NCBI RefSeq assembly: GCF_039537005.1
Contig: NZ_BAAAZR010000002.1
Coordinates: 496,001-560,000, forward strand
Direction of reading: 5' to 3'
Origin: Sphaerisporangium flaviroseum
Lineage (GTDB): Bacteria; Actinomycetota; Actinomycetes; Streptosporangiales; Streptosporangiaceae
DNA: 64,000 nucleotides
Below the pieces are notes generated by a model. The model worked only from the letters and a program-made list of their open reading frames with translations, had not been told where the DNA came from and did no database searches. The translations under genes and the position numbers were made by a program. This document shows, piece by piece, positions 56,626-64,000 of the stretch (within the stretch, counting starts at the first letter, position 1; every line of letters starts with the position of its first letter).

Positions 56626-58821
56626 TCAGTGACAGACCTCGTCGTACAGCTTGTCGAACCAGGCCACGGTCCGGTCGATGTCCAGGCGTACGGCATCGTC
56701 CAGGGCGCCCCGGCGAAGACGCGCGTGCGTGTCCGGGCGCATCGCGTGGAGGATGCCCCGCGCCAGCGCGCCGGCGTCCCCGGGGGAGGTGAGAAGCCCG
56801 TTCCGGTCGTGGTCGATGAGGTCGGGCACGCCGCCCACGGCGGTGGAGACCACGGGGACCCCCGCGGCGAGCGCCTCCATGGCGACGACGGGCAGCCCTT
56901 CGTGCAGGGAGCTGAGCACCAGAAGGTCGGAGGCGGCGATCAGGCGGCCGGCGTCGGGCACGTACCCCAGCATGCGCACGCGGCCGCGGGAGCCGGCGGC
57001 GCGCCGGGCGATCTGCTCGTACAGGGGACCGCGGCCGGCGAGGGCGAACAGCGCGCGCGAGTCCTCGGAGACGACCCGTACCGCGGCGTCGAGGAGCAGC
57101 GCGTGGTTCTTCACCGGACGGAAGTTGGCCACGTGGGTGATCAGGAAGGCGTCGCAGGGCAGGCCAAGCTCCTGCCGGGTCTCCCGCGCGCGCAGCGCCC
57201 AGCGGCGTTGCTCCGCGACGCGGACGCCGTGCACGCAGGTGAAAGGGGCGCGAGCGCCTCTGGCGGCGGATGCCCTGGCGACCTGCGGTGAGACGGCCAC
57301 GGTCCGGGCGTCCATCCACTTCGTCGCCTGATCGAGCACCATCGTCGGCCTGCGGCAGCGGACGTTGTGCACCGTCGAGATCAGTACGGGCCGCGGTCTC
57401 CAGAGCCGCGACACCGGCCGGAGCAGCGCGGCGGGAAGGGGCGAGTGGATGTTGAGCACGTCCGGCCGCAACCGTCTGACGGTCGCGAGCAGCGCCGGCA
57501 GACGCAGGGCCCGAGGGCGGGAGGTGAGATCCACCACGGGCAAGCCCCCGGTTCGCAGCCGCTCGATGAGCTCCTGGGTCGAGGCGCGCAGGCAGACGAC
57601 GGTGTAGCGCCTGCCCGCGTGAGGCGTGGCGAGCAGGCGTTCAACGAGCAGGACCTCCGCGCCGCCCACGTCGAGCGTCTTGATCACCTCGCAGACATGC
57701 GGCCTTCCCGGCGTCCTGGCCCCGCGAGGGGAGCGCGTGGTCATGAACGTCTCGTAGCACTCCTCGACGCGAGAGGCCACCTGGGACCAGTCGAGCGCCG
57801 CGACGGCCCGCCTGCCGCGCTCGGCGGTCTCGGGGTGGCCCGCCTCCTGCCGGAGGACGGCACGCAGGCGTGCCACCAGCTCGTCCCGGGACCCCGACCG
57901 GAAGGTGAGGTAGGCGCCGCCGTCCTGGACGACCGGGGTCAGCGAGGCGTCGGACGAGACGATGACGGGCGTGCCGAGGGCCAGCGCTTCCAGGGCCGCG
58001 GTGGGCACTCCCTCACCGATGGCGGCGAGCCTGCGAGAGGCCAGGACGAAGGCGTGGGCCCGGCCGACCAGGGAGTAGGTGCGCTCGGCCGAGAGGTGCC
58101 CGGCGAACTCGACGCCGGAGTCCGGCCCGGCCAGCCGTTCGAGCCGTGCGCGTTCGGAACCGTCCCCGGCGATGACGAGACGGGCCCACGGGCAGCCGGC
58201 GCGCACCTGGTGGAAGGCCTCGATCAGCAGCGCGTGGTTCTTCACCGCCTCCAGGGCGCCGACGCTGACGATCAACCCCGGTTCGACGGGAGCGCGCCCC
58301 CGGAACCCGTCCAGATGCGCAAGATCCAGGCCGCTGGACATCGTGCGGATCTTGTGGACGGGGACCCCGGCGGCGCGCAGGTCGTTCGCCGGCCGGTCGC
58401 CCAGGGCGACGAAGCCGTCGACGTGGCGGAACGCCCACGACAGCACGGGCCCGTGGCGCGCCGCGAGGGCGCCGTGGACGGTGACCACCAGAGGGATGCC
58501 CAGCCTGCGCGTGACAGGCCCGAGGCTGAGCGCCTCGCGGTGGTCGCCGTGGAGGTGGACGAGGTCGACGTCGCGCACGCCGGGAAGGGCGCGCGCGCAC
58601 TCCATGGCGAACGCGACCGGGTCGGACCTCCTGGCGGCGAGGCGGCCGGCGAGCGTGGGAGCCAGTGGCAGCGGCTCGGCGCCGCCCGTCGGCTTCCCGT
58701 GGCGGTGGGCGAGGATGACGTGGTGGCCACGGGCGAGTTGTTCGCGGGTGAGGCGGTCGACGTGGCGTTCCTTGCCGCCGGGCTCGGGCGGCAGCCGGTA
58801 GGCGACGCGGAGGATCCTCAC
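56626..58821 (-). CDS. Fusion of two GT4 glycosyltransferases
   Basis: A 731-aa protein made of two complete GT-B units. Unit 1 (~1-365) has GGKERHVDRLTREQLARGHHV at the start, VSVGALEAVKNHALLIEAF and the E-x7-E motif GEGVPTAALEALALGTPVI. Unit 2 (~375-731) begins VIKTLDVGGAEVLLVERLLA and has HVANFRPVKNHALLLDAA and HEGLPVVAMEALAAGVPVV. A short basic linker (TRSPRGARTPGRPH) joins them. It likely adds two sugars in sequence. GTG start overlaps the stop of the next GT4 gene (GTGA). Confidence 0.9.
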   Translation of the reverse strand: MRILRVAYRLPPEPGGKERHVDRLTREQLARGHHVILAHRHGKPTGGAEPLPLAPTLAGRLAARRSDPVAFAMECARALPGVRDVDLVHLHGDHREALSLGPVTRRLGIPLVVTVHGALAARHGPVLSWAFRHVDGFVALGDRPANDLRAAGVPVHKIRTMSSGLDLAHLDGFRGRAPVEPGLIVSVGALEAVKNHALLIEAFHQVRAGCPWARLVIAGDGSERARLERLAGPDSGVEFAGHLSAERTYSLVGRAHAFVLASRRLAAIGEGVPTAALEALALGTPVIVSSDASLTPVVQDGGAYLTFRSGSRDELVARLRAVLRQEAGHPETAERGRRAVAALDWSQVASRVEECYETFMTTRSPRGARTPGRPHVCEVIKTLDVGGAEVLLVERLLATPHAGRRYTVVCLRASTQELIERLRTGGLPVVDLTSRPRALRLPALLATVRRLRPDVLNIHSPLPAALLRPVSRLWRPRPVLISTVHNVRCRRPTMVLDQATKWMDARTVAVSPQVARASAARGARAPFTCVHGVRVAEQRRWALRARETRQELGLPCDAFLITHVANFRPVKNHALLLDAAVRVVSEDSRALFALAGRGPLYEQIARRAAGSRGRVRMLGYVPDAGRLIAASDLLVLSSLHEGLPVVAMEALAAGVPVVSTAVGGVPDLIDHDRNGLLTSPGDAGALARGILHAMRPDTHARLRRGALDDAVRLDIDRTVAWFDKLYDEVCH

Positions 58822-59954
58822 GCCACCCTCTCCTTGGCCGGATGCCCGGAGGTGACATCGCGCACGAATTCGGCGAAGCGATCCATCATGGCCTCGAAGT
58901 CGTGGTGCTCGCAGACGTGGTGACGGGCGTCGAGGCCCATTCGATGGGCGCGGTCCTGGTCGGTGAGCAGCGAGGCGATCGCCTCGCCCCAGTCGTGGGG
59001 AGACCCGGGGGCCAGAAGGCGGCCGTATCCGGGGCGGACGATCTCACGATGGGAGGAGATGTCGGAGCACAGGACCGGCAGCCCGCAGGCCATCGCCTCG
59101 AGCACCGCACGCGGCTGGCCTTCCGACCAGGACGGATGCGCCAGGACCCGGCTCTGCCGCAGGACGGACACGATGTCGTCCTGGGTCACCTGGCCGCGGA
59201 GCTCCACGTGCCGCTCGACGCCGAGCGCGGCGGCCAGCGCGCGCAACTCGGAACGGGCGGGTCCCTCGCCCAGGATGACCAGCCGGGCGCCGGGGACGGC
59301 CCGCACCACCGCGGGCCATGCCCGCACCACCGCGGCGTGGTTCTTCCGTACGCAGAGACTGCCGACCATCACGACGTGGACCGGCTTGGGCGAGCCCGCC
59401 GGAGCGGGGGAGAAGACGCGGGTGTCGACCCGGCTCGGCACGTAGACGACAGGACCGCGCGCCCACCGGCGCGCCCGGTCGCCGAGCCCCTGGCTCACCA
59501 CGCGTATCGCCGAGGCGCGGCGGGCGGCGGACCGGGACACCGCGCCGAGCGTGACGCGCCTGAGCAGGGAGCCGTACTCCCGCCCCGGATCGAGGACGTC
59601 GCCCTGGACCTGGAAGATGTGCGGAGTCCTCCTTCTCTCGCGCGAGAGCTCCACCGACACGGCGGCGAGCGGGTCGCTCGACATCAGGACGTCGGCGCGC
59701 GCGGGCAGGCCGCGGTCGATCACCAGGCGTGCCGCACGCAGGAACGCCGGGCGGTTCCGGCCGCCGGCGCGATACAGGCGCACGGGACCGAGGTCGGTGA
59801 GACCGCACCCTGCCCCTCCGGCGGGCACGATCACGTTGTACGGGCCGCCGAGGCGCTCGGCCAGAGCGAGGGCGGGACGCAGGTTGACGTCGCCGGCGTG
59901 CAGGTCGCGGTCCCACGGGCTGGATCCCACCAGGGTGACGGAGATCGGGTTCAC
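58818..59954 (-). CDS. GT4 glycosyltransferase
   Basis: A 378-aa GT-B enzyme, GTG 59954. It has an N-terminal acceptor domain (DVNLRPALALAERLGGPYNVIVP), MVGSLCVRKNHAAVVRAW, and the E-x7-E motif SEGQPRAVLEAMACGLPVLCS. Coupled by GTGA overlaps to the genes on both sides. Confidence 0.9.
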   Translation of the reverse strand: MNPISVTLVGSSPWDRDLHAGDVNLRPALALAERLGGPYNVIVPAGGAGCGLTDLGPVRLYRAGGRNRPAFLRAARLVIDRGLPARADVLMSSDPLAAVSVELSRERRRTPHIFQVQGDVLDPGREYGSLLRRVTLGAVSRSAARRASAIRVVSQGLGDRARRWARGPVVYVPSRVDTRVFSPAPAGSPKPVHVVMVGSLCVRKNHAAVVRAWPAVVRAVPGARLVILGEGPARSELRALAAALGVERHVELRGQVTQDDIVSVLRQSRVLAHPSWSEGQPRAVLEAMACGLPVLCSDISSHREIVRPGYGRLLAPGSPHDWGEAIASLLTDQDRAHRMGLDARHHVCEHHDFEAMMDRFAEFVRDVTSGHPAKERVA

Positions 59955-61084
59955 AGGATGTCCTCCAGCATGCGGGCGACCCGCTGGGGCGAGAACTCGT
60001 CGAGGGCCCTGATGCGCAGGCGGTCCCCGAGATCGGCGCGTTCCCGCGGTGACATGCGCGCGACCTGGTTCACCGCCTCGGTCAGCGCCTCGAGATCTCC
60101 GACGTCGCAGACGAAGGGATAGTCCTTGCCCACCACGTCCGCGGAGCCGCCCGCCCCCGTGGTGACGATGGGAAGCGCCGAACTCATCGCCTCCAGGAGC
60201 ACGCGGGGGAAGCCCTCCTCGTAGCTGGGCATCAGGAAGCAGTCGGCGGCGGCGTACAGCGGGGGAAGGTCGCGGTTGGGGACGGCTCCCATGATCCGCA
60301 TGTTCGACCGGCCGGCGCCGAGGCGTTCGAGGTACGGGCGGTCCGGTCCCTCGCCCACCACGACCAGGCGCACGGGGTGGGGCAGCCCGGATTCGAGCGC
60401 GTCCAGCAGGGGAGCCAGCAGCCGGGTGCCCCTCCGGAACGAGAGGCGGTGGACGAAGAGGATGACGAACTCGTCGTCACCCCACCCGCGCCGGCGGCGC
60501 ACCTGGTCCCGCTCGGAGGGCGGCAGCGGGGCGAAGCGGTCACCGTCGATGTCGTTGTACAGCAGTCGCATCTTGCGCCGGGGGACCCGCCACCGCGCGC
60601 TCATGACCTCGACCATCGTCTCCGGTCCGGTGACCAGCCCGTGGACGCACCGGGCGAGGAGGTAGTTGAGCCCGTTGTCCAGCCGGTGCCGCAGCGTCTT
60701 CCTGGCCCCCGGCTCGACCAGGTCCGCCGTGCCGCTGCGCCAGAGGAACACGCGATGCCGGAAGAACGGAGAGGTGAGGATCAGCAGGATGAGAAGTTGC
60801 CGCGAGTACCGCACGAAGTAGGTCCGGTATCCGGCACGGGCGCAGAAACGCAGCGCCTCAAGGGACCGGTGAAGGCGCGCGAGCCTCGTCCGGCCGACCG
60901 TGGAGATGACCCTTTTCACACCGGGCAGGGTGGCCGGAGGCGTTCCTCGTTCGACCAGCGCCACCACGTCGACCCGCCGCCCGAGAGCCTCGAGAAAGGC
61001 GGGAAGGTGCGCGAAATGCTCGGTCTCCTCTCCCGAAAGATGAGGGATCGCATAGACGATTTTGGTGCGATCGGCAAGGGTCAC
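59951..61084 (-). CDS. GT4 glycosyltransferase
   Basis: A 377-aa GT-B enzyme. GTG 61084, with GGAG 5 nt upstream, is preferred; ATG 61192 would add 36 residues of poor coding quality. Acceptor side IVYAIPHLSGEETEHFAHLPAFLEALGRR; donor side ILFVHRLSFRRGTRLLAPLL and EEGFPRVLLEAMSSALPIVTTGAGG. First gene of the leftward polysaccharide operon. Confidence 0.9.
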   Translation of the reverse strand: MTLADRTKIVYAIPHLSGEETEHFAHLPAFLEALGRRVDVVALVERGTPPATLPGVKRVISTVGRTRLARLHRSLEALRFCARAGYRTYFVRYSRQLLILLILTSPFFRHRVFLWRSGTADLVEPGARKTLRHRLDNGLNYLLARCVHGLVTGPETMVEVMSARWRVPRRKMRLLYNDIDGDRFAPLPPSERDQVRRRRGWGDDEFVILFVHRLSFRRGTRLLAPLLDALESGLPHPVRLVVVGEGPDRPYLERLGAGRSNMRIMGAVPNRDLPPLYAAADCFLMPSYEEGFPRVLLEAMSSALPIVTTGAGGSADVVGKDYPFVCDVGDLEALTEAVNQVARMSPRERADLGDRLRIRALDEFSPQRVARMLEDIL

Positions 61085-61278
61085 GGTGACTCCGTCCTCG
61101 TTCTCACCCCCCTCATGCTCCCGAGACACCTGCGGTGGAGCGGCGGCGACACCCTCGGCTCCCGAGAATTTGCCCTGTCGTGAGGGTGGCATCGACCACG
61201 GTCGCCGGGCATGACGCCGAGGTGGCCAGACGCGCCGCAGACACGAATGCGCACACTGAGTAGGCGATTGTCGCTCTC

Positions 61279-61286
61279 TGTATAGT
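61279..61286 (+). promoter_or_regulatory. Extended -10 promoter of the rightward polysaccharide operon
   Basis: TGTATAGT, an extended -10, ~90 bp before GTG 61381. No good -35 is seen, as allowed for this type. Confidence 0.4.
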
Positions 61287-61380
61287 CCATTCCTGTCCCA
61301 CGCCGTGAGGTGCGGTGTGGCCGGGGCGGAATCCGGTGACGGCCGGGCACCCCGTCGTCGCCGTCATCGAAGGAGACGCC

Positions 61381-62682
61381 GTGAGCGCCGCAGCAGTGGA
61401 GGGGACGATCGCGACCGGCACCGGCACCGTGACGGCTCCGGAGACGGAAGGGGCCCCCTCGCGGGGACGATCGGGCGGGCGATCGATCGATCCCATCACG
61501 CTGCTGCGGTGGACCAGCGGCACGGCCCTGGTCCTCGTCGCGGAGTGGCAGGCCCGGTTCGGGGCCCACCCGGCGCTGCGCGGGCCGTTGCTGGGGCTGG
61601 CCCTGTTGCTGCTGCCCCTCGACCTGCTGCCCGCGCTCGTCATGCTCTTCATCAGGGTCGGCGACCCGGTGGCGGGGGTGCTGCTCCCCGCCGACGTGAT
61701 CGCTCTGGTCTACCTGGCGCGGGTCGCGCTCCACCCCACGGCCCTCGGGCTGCGGCTCACCCCGTCGCGCATCGTGCTGGCGCTGTTCCTGCTGTGGGCC
61801 GTGCTCGCGACGATGGCCGGGGTCGGGATCCTGACCGCCCTCGGGCGCATCGCGCTCTACGCCGCGCTGGGGATGGCGGTCACGCATCATCCCCGGGCGA
61901 AGAAGTACGTGCTCTGGGGCGCGGTCGCCTGGGCGCTGACCAGCGTGGTCCTCTACCTTCCCGAATTCCCGTCGAGGCTGTGGGGGTTCTACATCGATGA
62001 CCCGGCGCAGGCGGGCGGCCTGTTCATCGCCGCCCTTCTCGTGGTCCTGGCCTCGAAGCTGCCCACGGCATGGAAGGTCCTCCTGGGAGGTCTGATCGCC
62101 TTCGGGATCGTGGCCACCTTCACCCGGTCGATCTGGTTCGCGTTCTGCGTCGTCCTCGTGGCCGCGGTGCTGCCGCGCCGGTGGTACGTCCCGTTGCTTC
62201 TGCCGCCCGCCCTGGGCGTGCTGTCCATACCCTTCGTGCCGCAGATCACGGAGTTGTTCGCGCTCAACTCGCAGTCCGGGCTGATCCGGATGAACTCCTT
62301 GATGGTGGGGCTGAGGGAGTTCTGGGACAGGCCGATCGCCGGCCATGGGTGGGCGTTCTCGAGTTTCCTCACGGAGACGGAAGGCGTCGGGCTGTCGAGC
62401 ACCCCCTTGTACAGCATGTGGATCTACATCGCGGCCAGTGTCGGGATCGTGGGCGTCATATTGTTCGCGGCCTTTCTCGCACTTGTCGCACGGGAAGTGC
62501 TCAACGACACGGTGGCCTACTTCTTCCTGATCGCCATCCTCGCCACCGCGCTCTCGGAGATGCCCTTCTTCGGCAGCTGTCTCAACGGGCTGCTCTTCTT
62601 CCTGCTGACCTCCGTGTACTCCGAACGCACGTCCGAGACCGGTCCGGCGACGCCGGAGCGAATGAGCGCCGAGCGATGCTGA
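61381..62682 (+). CDS. O-antigen ligase/polymerase-like (Wzy) membrane protein
   Basis: A 433-aa protein. GTG 61381 has AGGAG 5 nt upstream. About 11-12 membrane helices follow a ~40-residue Thr/Gly-rich N-terminus. The large periplasmic loop near IRMNSLMVGLREFWDRPIAGHGW is the Wzy/WaaL pattern (G-x-G-x after an R/H-bearing helix). It should polymerise lipid-linked repeats or ligate the chain. Start of the next gene overlaps its end by 7 bp. Confidence 0.85.
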   Translation: MSAAAVEGTIATGTGTVTAPETEGAPSRGRSGGRSIDPITLLRWTSGTALVLVAEWQARFGAHPALRGPLLGLALLLLPLDLLPALVMLFIRVGDPVAGVLLPADVIALVYLARVALHPTALGLRLTPSRIVLALFLLWAVLATMAGVGILTALGRIALYAALGMAVTHHPRAKKYVLWGAVAWALTSVVLYLPEFPSRLWGFYIDDPAQAGGLFIAALLVVLASKLPTAWKVLLGGLIAFGIVATFTRSIWFAFCVVLVAAVLPRRWYVPLLLPPALGVLSIPFVPQITELFALNSQSGLIRMNSLMVGLREFWDRPIAGHGWAFSSFLTETEGVGLSSTPLYSMWIYIAASVGIVGVILFAAFLALVAREVLNDTVAYFFLIAILATALSEMPFFGSCLNGLLFFLLTSVYSERTSETGPATPERMSAERC

Positions 62683-64000
62683 GCGGACTCCAGGCCGGGC
62701 ACGCGGGGGCGGAGGCGGCGCCGGAGGTCCCGCGCGGTGCACGTCGGCTCCGCGTGGCGCTCGCGTTGTACGCGGTGGTCCAGGTCGCGCACATCATCTG
62801 GCAGACGCGGCACTTCGGGGTGCGCGGCGACGAGCTCATCACCCTTCAGTGGTCCACGTTGCCCGTCGAGGGCGTCATCAGGGTCACCGGGGAGGACATC
62901 CATCCACCGCTGTACTACCTGGTACTGCACGTCGCCCTGTCGCCGCCCGTGGACCCGATCGTCGCGGGGAAGCTGCTGTCGCTCGTCATGACGCTCGCCC
63001 TGTTGCGTCTCGTGCCCGTCGTCGCCGCAGAGTTCGGCTTCGCCAGGCGGGTGGGAGAGGCCGGGCTGGTCCTCACGGCGATGTCGCCGCTGCTCTGGCA
63101 GCACGGCGTCACCATCCGGCCCTACCCCATGGCCGCCGTGCTGTACGTGGTCTGCGTGGTGGCGGCCCTGCGGGTGGCCGCGACCGGTTCGGCGCGCGCC
63201 CGCTGCGCCCTGGCCGGGGCCCTCGTCCTCATCGTCTACGTCAACTACCTGGCGGCGCTCTGCGCCCTGATCACGGTCAACCTGCTGTACCTGTCGCGCC
63301 GGGACCGCGTCGTCTCGGGCCGGAACTGGATGGCGACACAGTTGGCGGCCGTGCCCTTCCTGCTCCCGCTGGTCCCGCTGGCCCTGAACCAGACCAGGGA
63401 CGCCGCCGGCATCGCGACCTCCACCGGCATCGCGAGCAGCGGCCTCGCCGGGGCCGCGGCCAGGTTCGTCTACTGGTTCTACGGCGTGGTGACGGGGGAG
63501 ACCCTCGCCCAGCCGTTCCTGCTGGCCCTGCTGTGCGGCGTCCTCGTCCTGCTGGTGGCCCACGGGGTGGTCGGGCGGTCGCGCATGCCGGCCGAGGCGC
63601 GGCGCGCCCTGCTCGCGTGCGCGGCCGTCGCCCTGGTCGCGCCGGTGACGTACGCGGTGGTGGCGAGCCTGGTCTTCCGGGGAGAGCTTTTCACCGCGGG
63701 CCCGGCCCGTACGCTGTTCGCCGTTCCGTTCGTCGCGCTCGCCCTGGCCCAGTCGCTGACCTCGCAGATGCGCGTGGAGCGGCCGGGGAAGGCGGCGGCC
63801 CTGGCGGTGGCGCTGTCGGTGTGCTGGATCGCCGCGGGCGCGAACGAGGTGCTCGGCCGTGACTATTTCCACGGCACCGATTCGGTGCCCCGTGCCGCGA
63901 TCGCCCGGCTGGTGCGCGAGAAGGCGGGCACGGACGGCCAGGTGCTGGTCGACGCCCCCTTCGGCAACGACATCGTCCACATGCTGGCACGGGAAGGGAT
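62676..64000 (+). CDS. GT39-like membrane glycosyltransferase, cut by window edge
   Basis: Open from ATG 62676 to the right end (441 codons, no stop). It is a GT-C polytopic enzyme: after one helix comes RGDELITLQWSTLPVEGVI with the D-E motif, then DIHPPLYYLVLH, a combination typical of the PMT/ArnT/GT39 group that uses polyprenyl-phosphate sugars. At least nine membrane helices are seen. It would decorate the polysaccharide or a surface protein outside the membrane. Partial at the 3' end. Confidence 0.85.
   Translation, partial: MLSGLQAGHAGAEAAPEVPRGARRLRVALALYAVVQVAHIIWQTRHFGVRGDELITLQWSTLPVEGVIRVTGEDIHPPLYYLVLHVALSPPVDPIVAGKLLSLVMTLALLRLVPVVAAEFGFARRVGEAGLVLTAMSPLLWQHGVTIRPYPMAAVLYVVCVVAALRVAATGSARARCALAGALVLIVYVNYLAALCALITVNLLYLSRRDRVVSGRNWMATQLAAVPFLLPLVPLALNQTRDAAGIATSTGIASSGLAGAAARFVYWFYGVVTGETLAQPFLLALLCGVLVLLVAHGVVGRSRMPAEARRALLACAAVALVAPVTYAVVASLVFRGELFTAGPARTLFAVPFVALALAQSLTSQMRVERPGKAAALAVALSVCWIAAGANEVLGRDYFHGTDSVPRAAIARLVREKAGTDGQVLVDAPFGNDIVHMLAREG

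Overview
The window is high-GC actinobacterial DNA. GTG and TTG starts are common, genes are tightly coupled by ATGA or GTGA overlaps, and many genes have a TANNNT box 6-8 nt before the start codon (leaderless transcripts). The order prepilin peptidase-aroC-aroK-aroB-aroQ, a MsiK-type sugar ABC ATPase beside a LacI regulator, and many secreted or sortase-anchored proteins suggest a filamentous actinomycete, most likely Streptosporangiales. That placement is inferred from content, not from a marker gene.

Left part (1-8.5 kb) is accessory. It holds the start of a gene cut by the window edge, a secreted CBM2/FnIII protein, a small two-CxxC protein, a decayed Ser/Thr kinase gene, an HTH/TPR-like regulator, and a WXG100-like protein with a large 654-aa protein of type VII secretion type. 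Between the last two lies an AT-richer lipoprotein gene. A DUF2786 protein and a 50-aa basic protein follow.

8.6-22.4 kb is mixed metabolism and regulation: a CaiB-type CoA-transferase followed by a fused carboxyltransferase; an ECF sigma operon (two unknown coupled genes, sigma factor, membrane anti-sigma candidate); a nitrilase-superfamily amidase; a DUF418 membrane protein; an aminotransferase; an RHH/Fic-Doc toxin-antitoxin pair with an altered Fic motif; a VOC-PadR-VOC operon behind two palindromes; carbamate kinase next to a ring-opening amidohydrolase (barbiturase/cyanurate hydrolase family); and an SseB-like protein.

22.4-45.7 kb is more conserved: LacZ-type beta-galactosidase, the shikimate operon, an SGNH hydrolase, DinG helicase, a repeat-rich disordered protein, a Na+/H+ antiporter convergent with a UBP zinc finger, a Gfo/Idh/MocA oxidoreductase, a lipoprotein, two DUF202 proteins, a ferritin-like diiron protein divergent from a TetR regulator with twin operators, a secreted SLT-type muralytic enzyme, glutathione peroxidase, and LacI/MsiK with a perfect operator and a strong terminator.

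46-64 kb is an exopolysaccharide locus. It encodes an LPXTG FnIII surface protein, a DUF4012 protein, a low-molecular-weight tyrosine phosphatase overlapping tail-to-tail with a Wzz/BY-kinase, a polyprenyl-phosphate sugar-1-phosphate transferase, two nucleotide-sugar epimerases, four GT4 genes (one a fusion of two complete GT-B enzymes), a Wzx-like flippase, a Wzy-like polymerase/ligase and a GT39-like enzyme cut by the right edge. Together these fit Wzx/Wzy-dependent export controlled by tyrosine phosphorylation.
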